DNA from: Adineta vaga
Taxonomy: Eukaryota > Rotifera
Reading direction: 5' to 3'
Assembly: GCA_021613535.1 (NCBI GenBank)
Contig: CP075493.1
Coordinates: 16,554,001 to 16,618,000, forward strand
DNA: 64,000 nt
The position numbers and the translations under genes were made by a program. The notes below the pieces were generated by a model that did not search any database, was not told the origin of the DNA, and worked only from the letters and a program-made list of their open reading frames with translations. Each line of letters begins with the position of its first letter. Positions within the stretch are counted from its first letter, which is position 1. Positions 1 through 12,824 of this stretch are shown here, piece after piece.

Positions 1-6
1 AAATAA

Positions 7-3000
7 TTCAACATTCGGACTAAGACTAAGATAATAAATTCATCATTGTTTATTTTTGTTTTTCAAGGTTCATGTATTATTCTCATCCTCTTCATGTCAA
101 CACATATTGAATGGATTACAATGAAAGAAACGAGTCCATCATTACTCACATATAACAAATTATATGTTGAATATTCTAGCACACTTCAATGCCCATGTTC
201 CAGTATGGTAATACCTTACCAGAGTTTCATTACATTGTCTCCAATGTTTCATCAAGTATGTTCCAGCGATCTTGTTAAACATGAATGGATCTCATTATTG
301 ATACATATTAAAACTGGATACAATGTTCCAGATTGGCGTAATCGAGCTTTTTCAAAATTTCATTTATTATCGGATCTTTGTAAATTGGCTAAAGAAAGAG
401 TTGAAGAAGCTATTAGTCATTTTCTTTCACAACCATTCATTGTTTCAAATATATTATCTGAAACTGATTTTAATTTACAAATAAATGCGACACTTGAAGA
501 TTTTTTTCAATCGACTAATGATTCATTTACTCTTCTTGTCGAAACAGAACGACTTCTTATGCAAGTTGATCAACCATACTCTGGACCTGTTGGTGGTTAT
601 GGTGCACGCCTTGAAGAGGAAAATCCGATAGGAATAATCATGAAATCTCTACCAGCAGTATTGGTATGTTAAACATCTTTTTTACATATTTTGTAGATCC
701 ATATGCGAGATTCTGAAAAACTCTGATAATGATTTCAAAGAATACACAAGAACTTTAAAAAAAATTCATAAGATTCATTGTATTTTCATAGTATTGATTG
801 ATGTTTAACGTTTCTTTTTAGTTAATATTCATGTTGACCGGACCGCGTAATGTCAATCCAGAACCGAACAATTGTACTTGTGGTATTGATATTCAATGTC
901 GAATTCCACTTCATATTTATGATGTTGATAATGGTTGGTCAGCTAATCCGAATTATATGAAACGGTATACAGTACCAGGCTCATTTGCAGGATGTACAGC
1001 TACTGAATCACTTTTACTTTCAACACTTGAATGTTACTATTCAAATACAAATTGTTTATCAATACTAATGAATTACAGCGAACAAACATATCGTTATAAT
1101 GTTGAATATCCAACATGGTTTGATGTTCATCCTCTTATTTTTAAATCAGAATCGAGTCGTTTCCCTCCAAATACTTCAATTTCAACAATTCTGAAAAATA
1201 TCTTTATGGAACAATGGAATTCAGCTTTTGTTTATGACCTATTTTACAAATCATGTGCACCAAATTATTGTACTTATTTAACAAGAACTCGTCAAAAACC
1301 TATCGAAGTCTTAATCAAATTTATTTCAATGATTGGTGGACTGATTATCTCATTGCGACTTATTGTGCCACAACTAGTTAAGTGTGTTTTTTTCGTATTT
1401 ACAAAGATCAATAAAGGAAAACAACAACAACAACAGCAACAAAGTAATCCTTGATCATTTTCATGTAGTATGAAAAAGTTAAAATATTCATTTTTATTCT
1501 AAATAGTTCATTCAAACCGGTTCAACCGATTGAACGCAAATGTGCGGAAACTATTTACACTTTTATATGCAAGTCTGATAGAACTGAATATTTTCAGTAT
1601 ACATAATTTTGGTAGTAATATTGATCGAATAAGAGCTAAACGTCTTGGTCAATGGGCAACTCATCTATATCTGATTTTGTTTGTCACTGGTCTTGTTATT
1701 CTGGCTATCTACAATGGTGTTCAATCTAAAAGAGTGATGGAGACCTTTGATGGACCGCTTCTTCATAGATATCGTCAACTATATGAAAAGTATGGAGAGG
1801 AATTAAAATGCACATGTTCATCAGTTGCATCGCCATATGACCGATTTATCAAAATGAAAGCATTATTTCATGAGGTAAAGAGAAACTAGAAAATGGCAAG
1901 TGAAAAACATGCGAGTGTGAGGGTAGAAGAGACAAAGATTCTCATCTATATCCATAAGAAAACATCATGCATATTCTTAAAGAGTACATTATTTTTCTCA
2001 CTGATTTTAGGTGTGTTCGAGTCCATTTACTTCAAATGAAGGACGAAGTAAATTAGCAGGCGATTCTATTCCTACTATTTCGGAATATACAAAAGATTAT
2101 CGTCATTTCCTTTCGGCTCATTTACAATTTCTTCAAGGATTATGTCAACTTTCAAGTCAAACAGTAAACATTACTATACAACAATTTCGCTTCTCATTGT
2201 TTACGACTGCTGAACTTTTATCAGAAACAAATTTTGATGCACGTCTCAATTTAACAATTGAACAAAAACAATCAAATGCTTCAGGAACATTCACTCGTCT
2301 TCTTTTATTAATTCGAAATCTCAATCAAGGAAATGCTTTCATATCAAGTTATGGAACAAATTTTGAATATGATATCAGACCAAAGAACATAGACGGTATT
2401 TATGTGCCTAGTAAACCTCTGATTTATAATAATACCTGTTCATGTGGATTGTATTCCACTTGTACAATTCAAGCTACTTTTAAAAGTAAAGATTTGAAAA
2501 ATGATACATCAGTTCAAGGTTTGAAAATGGGATGTATTCCAAGTGAATCATTTCGTGCTTCAAGTCTTGAATGTTTTTATAATGAATCATGTATTAATCT
2601 TATTCTACAGTATATGAATAGACCAAGTCAAATTAATTCTACAAATGTTTTCAAAACTCTCTCAATAAAAAATAGTCGCTTTTCAATTGATACGACTATA
2701 GATAAACTTATTAACAATTTGTTTATTGAAAAGTGGAAAACAACATTTGATTATTCATTGTATTATCAACAATGTTTGCCTTTATCATGTTCTTTTACTT
2801 ATATTGAAAACTTTAATATATTCCATATAGTGAATACTTTACTTAGTGTTCAATGTGGTCTGGCAATTGTTCTTCGATGGATCTGTCCTAATATAGTTAA
2901 AATTATAGTTAAAATCAATCGATATCGAAAGAAACAGAAAAATAATGTTCATCCTGCGTGTTTAGTTGAAACAATATCTAATGAAAAACTGAATGCAAAT

Positions 3001-5216
3001 AATGAATCTTCTGTTTTGAATAGAAAATTAAGATCGAACAAAAACGAAACATCTCAGTATGTTTTCTTTATTTTGATCATTTGTTTTCAAAATATATTAT
3101 CTATTTTTTTTCTTTAGCATAGATCTCGTTTCATCAAGTCGATGTTCTTTCAAAAGCATTATCATATGTATAACAGTGTTATCAATAATATCAGTTCTAA
3201 TTATATATTCTATTCATGTTATTCGACAGAAAAAGAATACGACACTATCAACAATAATAAGTATGATTCTTTTATAGATTTTGTATTAACAAACACATAT
3301 CGAACTCTTTATATCACTGTCAATATGAGTGTATAATTTAATATTTGTCAAAATTCGTTTTTAGCAACTTCAACGACAACTATGACAGCTAGTTTCACTA
3401 CAAGTTCAACTGCAAGTATATCAACGACAACTAAAGTTAAATACAGTAAGTAATGAAAAACTACTCTTATTTTCAGCTATCATCATTTTTATAAACAAAA
3501 GATCCGAATTATGTGTTATTATTTGATCGAGTCCACATTATATATTTTATATAATGATAAGTTAAGTATTTTGAGTGTTTTTGGTGTGAGTAGCATATTC
3601 ATACATTAATCCTACACTCACTCACGTCCTCTAGATTTTTCGGCAACAAAAGTACTATAGATTAAGTAACTCACATATTCGAGATAATCCTACAATTGCG
3701 AATTTAGCTACATGCTATGCAAAATAAAGAAAAAAAATACAATTTTTTCATATTTTAAGGAATGAGATTGAGGAAAGTTCGAAACTTCACTAAATACTGG
3801 GATCTAAATCCGAATATTTCTGCTTTATTTGTTTATTTTATTAGAACCATCTTGCCAATTAAAATTTCAACCAATAACTGTTGGAAATAAAGTACCTTCG
3901 TCTATGAGAAAACAACATATTGTTGCTGACTTGAATGGTGATAGTAAAGTGGATCTCGTCTTTTTCGATGCAGAAAAGGACATTATGTCCTCATACTTTG
4001 GATATGGCAATGGAACATTTGGAAGAGAAATAATCTACGATTATTTTCGACTTGATGTAAAACAAATCGCTGTTGGTTATTTCAACAACGATACATACCT
4101 CGATCTGCTTGCTTTCAGCGAACGTTTTGGTACGTTGATTGTGGAACTCGGAAATGGTTTTGGTTATTTTTATCGTGCATCTCAAAGCACTCCAGGCTCT
4201 GGAGTCAGAGCGATCATATCAGCCGATTTAAATAATGATAAATGTTTAGATATTGTTCACACAACTGTTTCTTTTTCTAATAATATACGGTAAGTACAAA
4301 GATTCGACCCTTCCTCGTAGATCAATAGTATTCAAGATAAACTCATGTACGTATACATATTTTGAGGGTGTGAATGTGAGTGAAGTTGATTTGTAAATAT
4401 GCTCCCTACACCTACACTCTCTAAACTTTCTTTATGATTTTTTCCAAAAAATGCAAGATAAAAATACTGATCTGAGATTTAAAAATATATCAGTTTGTCC
4501 TGAATACTATTGATTTATCAGGAGGGACGGCCGATTTATTGTACTCATCTCTTAGTGTTCTTGATCATCTTAGGAATTTTGTTGTCATATCTCTTGGATT
4601 ATGTAACGGGCAATTCTCAAGATTTATGAAATATAATACTGGTTTTAATAGTTATCCATTAGAAATTGAAGTTGCGGATTTTAATAATGATAGTTACCAA
4701 GATATCGCTGTTTTTAATCAATACAATAAAAATATTGGCATCCTTCTGGGATATGGTAATGGAACATTTCAAGAACAAAAGATATCTTTTAGTGGAGGTC
4801 TTCATTTCCCAGATCATTTTGCTGTTGGTGATTTCAACAATGATACTCTACCAGATGTTGCTATTTCTTTCAAGGACAGAAACTATATTAGCGTAATGTT
4901 TGGTTTTGGTAATGGAAGTTTAGGTAACAGTAGAAAATTTGACATAGGAGATGCACCAAACTATAAATTATTTGTCAATGATTTCAATAACGATCGTTTT
5001 CTCGACATTGGTTTTGGTCGAACATCTCGTGAAATAAGTGTATTAGTAGGAGATGGAAATGGAAATTTTGAATTACAAACCGTATTTTCGACAAAGATTT
5101 CTAATGGAAATGGTTGGATTAGTATTGGCGACTTTAATAGCGATGGTCACGAAGATGTGATCGATGTAGATGAATCCACCGGATCTTACGACATTCTTTT
5201 TAACGTCTGTGAATAA
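7..5216 (+). CDS. Two-module transmembrane protein with C-terminal FG-GAP propeller (5' end outside window)
   Basis: Exons read as about 22-663, 822-1443, 1507-1874, 2011-3056, 3118-3260, 3365-3445, 3845-4289 and 4574-5216; all phases agree, about 1,240 codons. Two homologous modules (before and after the intron 1444-1506) each have an N-terminal membrane segment, a Cys-rich ectodomain (shared motifs CTCG, ECFY/ECYY, a C-x4-C near the second TM) and a second membrane segment. A third membrane segment (about 3160-3225) and a short Thr/Ser-rich linker precede at least five FG-GAP/VCBS repeats with Ca-binding-like DFNND-type loops (for example near 4675, 4840, 4980 and 5130). Two-TM topology with a Cys-rich loop recalls DEG/ENaC channels, but I see no diagnostic motif. 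The first exon's start is unclear (stop at 4-6). Module 2 has no in-frame ATG near its start, which favours one gene over two. Function inferred only as a surface protein. Confidence 0.7.
3572..3630. repeat. Telomere-like inverted repeat in intron
   Basis: G-rich GTGTGAG tract, about 25 nt spacer, then CCTACACTCACTCACG. It lies in the 399 nt intron 3446-3844 of the FG-GAP gene. One of a dozen such loci in the window. Confidence 0.5.
4364..4422. repeat. Telomere-like inverted repeat in intron
   Basis: GAGGGTGTGAATGTGAGTG, short spacer, CCTACACCTACACTCTC. It lies inside intron 4290-4573 of the FG-GAP gene, with the G-rich arm first like the other copies. Confidence 0.6.
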
Positions 5217-6165
5217 TACCTAACTGAAGTTTGATCTATCTTCAGGGTGGGTGTGAGTGAGGACGCGAGTTCAAATCTTTACTCATCTTCACACTTAAAT
5301 GCTGAAAATAAATATTGCGTTCCTTGCCATCTATTTATAGACGAGTGATACTTACAAGAAAAATTCTATCGTCTTTCTTTTCACTTGCATAACGCAATGT
5401 ATCTTTGCCAAGTGAAGAAAAATGAATGAAAATAGATTAATTCAATTCTGAAATGAGAGATTTTTTTATGCAAATTTTCTTTATTTATTAATCAAAATAG
5501 AATATATGTTCATACACACACACACACAATTCTTTACTTTTCTTAACTTACATTAATTTTTTCACAATTGAATTTCACTAAACTTATTTGTTCTCATCAC
5601 ACAAAATATTATCGGTCGACAATTGAAAAGATGAATAGATATTATTGAAGTAAAAATATTCACATTGATGAAAAAAAGTGTTCTATACCGAGTAAAAATA
5701 TTCTATGATTTGAAAAAGTAATTCAAATATCCATTTCCGATTTCTTTTCAAATGAAAAATATGATATTTAAAAAACCATATTCAATTAGAGATTAAATAA
5801 AAAGAGCTTTTACATTCTATTATAATTCTAATTTGAGTACAACCTTAAGAAAACCTTTTATTATGTTTTGAAGAAAGGTAATAATTATTAAATATCATCA
5901 AAGATATTCTTTTCTTACTCGAATAGAACATTAGTATTCTTTTGGAGACGAAAAAAGAAGAGGAGAATTAAGATCGTATATACTTTTCCTTCATTATAGC
6001 ATTGAAAAAAATTCTTTTCAAAAAGAAATATAATCTCGTTCTTTTTTTGAATAAAAGCACATTCTTTCTTTTTACATCCTTCGGTAGTGTTAAACTTGAA
6101 TATTCTCGATTCTTATTATTAATATAAAATAGTCTTTTTTCCAGATTACAATCACATGATAAACA
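5217..6165. other. Intergenic, AT-rich
   Basis: No coding signal. A telomere-like inverted repeat is at 5243-5296 and a short (CA)n run near 5513-5527. The rest is AT-rich spacer. Confidence 0.7.
5243..5296. repeat. Telomere-like inverted repeat
   Basis: AGGGTGGGTGTGAGTGAGG, about 20 nt spacer containing GTTCAAATC, then CTCATCTTCACACTT. Just 3' of the FG-GAP gene stop codon. Confidence 0.5.
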
Positions 6166-7077
6166 ATGTTGAATTCCTCGAATGAATCAATTCGAACTTC
6201 TCTTGAAATAAGTTTTCTTATCTTTGATATATTCTCAATAATCTTTACAATATTAGTCTCATCATTTTCAATATTTTATTTCTTAATTATTCTAATAGAT
6301 AAAAAATGTCATACAATATCAATGATGTTAATTGGTAATTCTTGTCTTGGACATTTTTTATTTAGTTTCGATCGATTTTTAATTTCATTATTTCGATTTC
6401 AAAATGATTACAAACAAATTCAAATTGAAGATTATTTTTGTTTCTTTCGTATTTATTTAGCGTATTCAACATGTGCAATATTAAATTATTCCTATTTATT
6501 ACAATCAATTTATCATTATATATCAGTTGTTTATCCAAATAAATTCTTTTATCAAACATTCAAATGTCAATTGATATTAATTTGTTTAACATGGATCTTT
6601 TCTTTTCTTTATCCATTTTTATTTTTATTTAAAAAAGAAATTTTTTATGATAAAAATAATCATATGTGTCAATTACCTCTTGGATTATCATTCTCATTGA
6701 TTTATATGTTAACTTGTAGTTATATTCTTCCTATTCTATTAATTATTTTTATTTATTTTAAATTATTTCATTTTGTTTATCAAATGAATCAAAAAATAAT
6801 ACCCGTTAATGATTATATTCGTGCGCAAAGACAATTAAATATGTTACAAAAGATTGTTATTCTTATCATGATTTTATTCTTGACTGGTTTTCCATATGGA
6901 TTATTTGTTATCATGTCATTTTTTAATCATATTATTAAGTATCATTGTCGATTTGCTTGTGTCTTTTTTGACGTTTTTTCCATCACAATTATTATTGCTT
7001 TATTTCATTTTACAGATCCATTGAAAAAATCAATTCAACGAAGATTTCGACGACAATCAAATGAAACATTAATTTGA
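6166..7077 (+). CDS. Intronless seven-transmembrane receptor (rhodopsin-like GPCR type)
   Basis: A single 303-residue ORF with seven hydrophobic segments (about residues 15-43, 52-72, 90-115, 133-152, 171-198, 222-247, 258-278). Class A landmarks are blurred: TM2 has GNSCLGHFLFSFD; the DRY position reads HYISVVYP; TM6 ends TGFPYGLF; TM7 ends FTDPLKKSIQRRF, a DPxxx variant of NPxxY followed by a basic helix 8. Cys in TM3 and in ECL2 (HMCQLP) could form the usual disulphide. This fits the large, divergent intronless 7TM family of bdelloids; ligand unknown. The start is the first ATG, with an Asn-rich extracellular N-terminus (NSSNES glycosylation sites). Confidence 0.8.
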   Translation: MLNSSNESIRTSLEISFLIFDIFSIIFTILVSSFSIFYFLIILIDKKCHTISMMLIGNSCLGHFLFSFDRFLISLFRFQNDYKQIQIEDYFCFFRIYLAYSTCAILNYSYLLQSIYHYISVVYPNKFFYQTFKCQLILICLTWIFSFLYPFLFLFKKEIFYDKNNHMCQLPLGLSFSLIYMLTCSYILPILLIIFIYFKLFHFVYQMNQKIIPVNDYIRAQRQLNMLQKIVILIMILFLTGFPYGLFVIMSFFNHIIKYHCRFACVFFDVFSITIIIALFHFTDPLKKSIQRRFRRQSNETLI

Positions 7078-8034
7078 TTCGTTTAAGTTTTATGTTGCTT
7101 ATTGTTGTAATGAGTTCTCAAATAAAGTCTTGAGAATGAAACCTGGTTGATTCTCAGAAAAAAGAAAAAGAGTAAGATGACATTTTCGAAATAATTAGAT
7201 GGTGAAGAAAGTTAATAAGATAATAAAACAAAGAAACGTGATTATGATGTTTCTCGGTGTTTTTCGAAAGGATCCAAAAGTGACCTGTTTTACTGATATT
7301 GCGTATGCAATAAAAATAACGAAAGAAATTAGAAATGATAACACTAGAAGATGCATGACAATTTCTAGAAAATAGTATCTCAATATCTTATTGTAATCGA
7401 ATAAAAAAGGAATTTATGTTAGGTCAAACGATCAGAGCAGAGATATTACAGATTTTTTTTTGTTTCTTGCCTTACTAAAACATTTTGAACAACTCGTTTT
7501 CATATAAACTCTCGATGACAAGGGAAAAATCATATTACATTTGTAATTTAACTTAGTGTTCGAAATTCTAATCAAATGTATGAAAATACAATTTTTTTCT
7601 AGTTTTCTTATGAGATATATCTTGGAAAATTTGAATGGATTAATTATCGAATATATTCTTTCTATTCATTCTCAGTGTGTGGGTGAGTACCCAGACTTTG
7701 GGATTATTAATAGAACAATGCAGTTTTCTTTACAATGATATTCGATATACTATTTTTACATCACCCTTTCTCTGCAAACACGTCATACAAACTATTGTAT
7801 TTCAAATAGAAGAGTACGTGCAGTATAATAACTCGCCTTATTTTTGCTGTTACTGGCAATTCAGTATAATTTATTTTTCTGGGTCTTAAACAATATTTAC
7901 AAAATGGTATTAGAATGAATCATTTTTTCATAAGAACAACAATTCGACCTCTGTGTTTTTCTTTTTTGAACAAATCAATTATAAACTGACATTATCGAGA
8001 GAAAAACAACTGAAATATTAGATACCGGCTCTTG
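7078..8034. other. Intergenic, no supported gene
   Basis: Short open frames of 60-70 codons on both strands (7195-7383 minus, 7556-7889 plus) lack motifs, splice logic or compositional support. An isolated GTGTGGGTGAG tract is at about 7676. Confidence 0.6.
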
Positions 8035-8427
8035 TTGGACTGATTTTTTTATATCTGAACTACGCCATCACTTTTTATTATTTACATTAATTAAGATGGG
8101 CTACTAAAGATGGAAATAACCCATAAATGTACAGAAGACTGTTGTACATATTTTCCATTCACAATTTAAATGTCGACGAGTTAATGTACGTCTATATGAT
8201 CAGACACTAGACGATGTAAAAAGTTTCAAATATCTGGGCATTACATGGCAGAACAAATTATCCCCACAACCCAACATAGATCAATATCTGGCGGAAGTAG
8301 AAAAAACGCTGACAAAGTTAAAATAATTAAAAAAATAGAACAATTTTCAGGCAATTACTGTGAACATGTCTGTTTGCGTATTCGTATTGGTACTGAAGCT
8401 ATACAATCTTTTATTGAAAAATACTAA
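8035..8427 (+). mobile_element. LINE (non-LTR) reverse transcriptase relic
   Basis: After a frameshift near 8118, about 70 codons (to a stop near 8324) match the C-terminal palm/thumb of non-LTR reverse transcriptases: INVQKTV, then a FKYLGI core (about 8225-8240) and a trailing hydrophilic helix. The preceding frame gives RWATKDG, which corresponds to the W..K.G..IN..KT stretch of jockey/RTE-type RTs. Frameshifts and stops make it inactive. No endonuclease domain or target-site duplication was seen. Confidence 0.65.
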
Positions 8428-9029
8428 AGTAATTCGAACATAGAGTTAATGATGACATTTGTTGTATATAGCGGATCGAAACTAATCTTTTTTATCTCTT
8501 TTTTGTTCATACCCTTTAATCTTTGCTTCTATATTCACCTAGAAAATGTGCTGCATGTTGTTCTTTTATCGTTGATTGTATATTCGAAATGTTTTTCTTT
8601 TGAAAGAGCAAAGTGGTTGATAATTCTTATCTTTCGTTCATTTTCTTTAAAATAAATTTCAAATTCGTGAAGATGGCAAATTTGAATTTATTTCATTATA
8701 GATAGCTACTTGTTTAGATAGACATGATGTTTTTCGACAAAGATAACGAATAGAGTTGTTTTCGAACATATAACCATGGTACAGTTAATACTATAGTGTA
8801 AATTCACTTTACTGACCACATATTTACAGTGAGAAAAGCGAAGTCTTTGTTCTTGGTTCATACACTCTAAAAACAACTCGACTTCAAATTCAGCTGATTT
8901 GTGCATTTCGACATACAAATTGCACGACTTATTCTTTTAATTTTCCTCTGACAGAAAGGTTTAAAATGTTGAAGCAAAAAATATAGAGATGACATTTTCA
9001 TTCAGCATGGACACAGTTCTCATCTAGAT
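8428..9029. other. Intergenic, nothing recognised
   Basis: Short ORFs at 8449-8655 (+) and 8706-8918 (-) have no recognisable features and are probably chance. Confidence 0.6.
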
Positions 9030-9709
9030 TCAATTAATCAAAGTCGATAGAGTACCTGTCGGATATTGTAAAAGCATCGTATTGTTTGGTGTAATATTTG
9101 CAGTAAGTTGTCCATAGAAATATTCTGAACCCAATGGATATGCGACATATGTTATTCTTGTTGTTGTTGTTGTTGTTGTATAAGATGGTTCACTCGATAG
9201 AAATGTAGCTACCGCTCGTGCAAAATGTCGACAATCATTTAATCCAACTTCATAATCACCAAACTTTTCTATTTCTTGAAAAACGAAATATTTTAAAGCT
9301 TCTGCTTTTTTATTCGATATTCCTACGTATCTTCCATCAGGTTTCCAATAAGTACGTTCAATTTCGATATAAACTGGTGAATAATCTCCTGGAACAATAT
9401 CAGCAATTAAATGAACTTTGAAAGTATGTCCTGAATCAGTTTGAAAAACGACAAAATTATGACGAATAAGAGTTTCATAAACATAAAATCTACGAATAAT
9501 CATTTCATCATGAAGATATTCTGAACAACGATATTGTTCAATTCTTCGATAATTAAATTGATTATTCGATGCCTTAATACCAATTAAATTCATACTAGCT
9601 GCTAAAAATCCTATACCTTGCATAAATACATCACGTGGTTGGTAGAATAATGTCATTAAATCGTCGCGAACAAATATCAAATTTATAGTAAAAGAAAGAT
9701 GATTTATAT
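9030..9709 (-). CDS. Unknown protein with NDC-x2-F motif (possible papain-like fold)
   Basis: The coding frame runs from about 9709 to the stop at 9030 (about 226 residues). The apparent ATG at 9725 is probably inside an intron: it reads straight into TTTTTTCAG, so the exon likely begins at 9709 and an upstream exon is unresolved. The middle carries GHTFKVHL followed about 65 residues later by LNDCRHFARAVATFL. The order His then Asn-x-Cys-x2-Phe recalls permuted papain-like folds (NlpC/P60 and LRAT groups), but this is inference from two motifs. A seven-Thr run (codons near 9155-9180) precedes the C-terminus. Confidence 0.5.
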
Positions 9710-9725
9710 CTGAAAAAATAAACAT

Positions 9726-10545
9726 ACATTCTAATTTTTCAATTTACACTAACCAAATTTCTATTGATTGTGTATATCAAATTAAGTTTTACATTATAAA
9801 AACGTACGATATAACATAAAGCTATTAGTACATCTAATTTTCATCATTACAAAATTCGAAGAAGAAAATGAAAAAAACACATATATTTTCAGTATTCACG
9901 TGTTTGAATCTAATTGATATTACATTATTTTCACGTCTGTTTGCCATCATTCGCTTTTATACTTGTGTTCTGTTTATTTGACTAAAACATGTAATTTTAC
10001 CTTCGGTTATTTCTTGTTAATGATCGAATATTTATCTATAAATAATCTTTTTTCATATATAATATTTAGTTGAGAATAAATCTTGTTGAAATAAATGTGA
10101 AAAACAATGCTGCTTATTCACATACGAATATTAATGAAAAGAAACAAATTAATCAATTGGGAAGAAAATGTTAACTTTGATGGCAGTTTGTAGTATACTA
10201 ATGAATATTATTTCCTGTTGTTATAGATGTTACAGCATTTGGTACTCCATAAATAAAAGTAAATATTACATTGAAAACATTATAAACTAATAATTAACAC
10301 AACTTGCCCAAAAATCATATAGGTAAGTTGACGTTCAGCTCCTTGTCATCGATTTTTACTTCTTAAAGTACGTATATTTTGATATGCAAGTGCATCAAAT
10401 ATAGTACAAACAACCAAGTATTTACATAACTGACGTAAATATGCCAAATAGTATTTGAATTCAAACAAGTATCAAGTTTATTTATCCTTAGAAATGATAT
10501 AACTAACCTTATATTAAAAAACACGAGATTTGGTGCCGTTTGATA
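9726..10545. other. Intergenic, AT-rich
   Basis: No coding or structural signal seen, apart from a possible short 5' exon of the minus-strand gene ending at 9030. Confidence 0.55.
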
Positions 10546-10885
10546 TTACTCAATCGTCGTATATACGAGCAGATCGTGATATGTTATGAGAAAACGATCA
10601 ATTGTTACCAACCATTCGCATGTTATTGAAATACCATAACAAACAATAATAAGATATGATCTTATTGTACACCAGGAAAGTGAAATAACAGTTGGGCCTA
10701 TATTGAAACCAATTGTAAGAAGGCGCGAAAATCCTGCAGTCAATAAATGCAAACAGCGAGCAATAGCTGATATAGATGAAAATAAATTGATGCATTTCTA
10801 ATTTTAGTATATTTATTGCGAGAAAAACGCAATGAATTTATGAATAGAAAAATCCCTGAATATTTTCTCCTTTTTAATTCAATTT
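10546..10885 (-). pseudogene. 7TM receptor fragment
   Basis: Two overlapping minus frames together match TM1-TM3 of the receptor at 13810-14799. The shared pattern is a hydrophobic TM2, an FSRLLTIGFNI stretch (compare LPRILSLSFNI), a WCTIRSYL / WCKSRFFI match at the TM3 Cys, and TIDRFLITYHD in place of SIDRYFVTCRN (DRY region). A frameshift near 10745 and truncation after TM3 make it a pseudogene. Confidence 0.6.
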
Positions 10886-11552
10886 TCTTATCACGATCGA
10901 GATGATCAATATCATCTATTTGAATTAGATCAGCAAACAATGAATGCTTAATTATTTATCATACGAAAATGAAATATAGTTAGACGAAAGATAATTTCAT
11001 CTTCAGATAGTATATTCATCTTTTGGATAATTCTGTTATTTCAGTCATTTATTATAATACACGTGTTAAAAAATAGTGAAGAAAGAGGAATATATAGATG
11101 ACGGGAAATATAAAGGAATAAAGACACATTCTTTCTTGGGAAAGTTCATATTATTTTCTATAGAGAAACAGTTCCGTCGCTAGAATTCCATAGGAACTAA
11201 TTCTAAAATGTTCAATATCGCGGAATAGAATGACTATTTTGAAGTTATATTTTCATCTCCAATGAAATATTATAACAATAACGAAGTTGAGATCGAAAAT
11301 TCCTGTGAAATCAACATTGCCTATCTAGAATTTAATCTTTATGTACAATAAGAATATCAAGGTAATCTGTAATAAGAAAATCGAGAGAGAATATCTCGTA
11401 AACATATAAAACAAGAAGAAATTTGATCAGTAAATAAAGAACATAATATATATATATATATATAGATTGTTAATAAAAGACCAGCTTTGAATTTTAAAAG
11501 GAATGTTTCTTTTACGTTTATTAATTTCCTTATGATTCATTAATAACATTTA
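10886..11552. other. Intergenic, AT-rich
   Basis: A short (TA)n run is at about 11449-11464. Nothing else recognised. Confidence 0.6.
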
Positions 11553-12746
11553 ACGAAATTGTTTATGAAACATTTATTCAACGAACAAAACCATCAATGA
11601 ATACAGGTAGATGTTATCGTTTTAGTGAAAATTGTAATAATGATCAATGGATTCTAAGATTGTAAAGATGGAAATGATGAAAGGATTTATTCTAAAGAAG
11701 ATTTTAATAAAAAAATATTATATTCAGAATTTTGTCTTGGTTTAGCGGCACAACGAATGTTTGATTATACATATAGAGATTTTCAACATTGTGAATTATG
11801 GCCATGTGATAATCCATATACTCATTATGATAAGATTTGGGATTGTCCAAATGGTATTGATGAATTAAAGTGTTCTTATTCAAATTGTTCATCAAATGAA
11901 CATCAATGTTATGATGATCAATCAAATAATTGATCAAATTTATGATTATTGTTCGAAGGACAACGATAAATTTATTTCAATATTGGAAGTGTTATAAACG
12001 AAAGTGAGTATTATTTATGGAATGTAGATGAATGTCTTTCTGTGGATAATATTTGTCAAAATAAACTAGTATCATCAATAAAAGACGTAGAAAACCATTT
12101 TTAATTACTTTCAGATTGGATAATTATCCTGCGACAAGTTCTTTACTTTCTATTAAACATATTCATATAATTAATGAAAAGAAGAAAATGAATTTAACAA
12201 TGAATATATCTGAAACATGGTTTTGTAATCGAGGTATACTTGTTTTATCTGAATATAATCAAACGAAAACATGTCTTTGTCCACCAAGTTATTATGGATT
12301 ACGACGTCAATGGCAAAGTCAACGAATAAGTCTTACACTTCAATTCATTTCCTCTTGTTCAAAAACGATTAGTGCTGTTTTTCAAGTCATTACTATGTTA
12401 ATCAATGAACACAATGAAATTATTGGAAATCATGAAGAAATTCTTTTTTGTAGGAAATTGTCAATATTCAAGTTCTTATATTAATTTAAATTTTCATGAA
12501 GAAATTTTGAAAAATTCATTATTTATAAATGTTCATTCAATTATTGATAAAAAAAATTATTGTCAAGAACCGAATGATTATCAAAGTAATCAAACAATTT
12601 CCATTATGTCGTCAACAACAACAACAACAACAACAGTTATGATATCATCACCGTTAACTTTGTCTTCCAATCTTTCAAATATGATCTATGTACAATTCAA
12701 TCTTTATATATTTTTCTTTTACTTAAATTTCGTAATTTCTATTTAA
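11553..12746 (+). pseudogene. Broken LDL-receptor class A / EGF-type gene
   Basis: Two LDLa repeats are visible. The first has Cys at about 11613 and 11632 and then DCKDGNDE after a frameshift near 11655. The second (about 11790-11880) has CELWPCDN, an IWDCPNGIDELKC signature and a Tyr where a Cys is expected. A TGA follows at about 11930. Downstream, after more stops, the frame 12110-12447 gives WFCNRG and KTCLCPPSYYG, the start of an EGF-like domain typical of bdelloid LDLa/EGF receptors; another frameshift near 12447 continues to a Thr-rich (CAA)n-type run at 12610-12640. Several lesions and no continuous spliced model make this a decayed gene. Confidence 0.65.
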
Positions 12747-12824
12747 ATCCAACAGTTCCAAAACTAATATTATCTCGAAATGTTAAGTAAAGATATAATA
12801 GTTGTTGATTTTATCTTCGTATTA

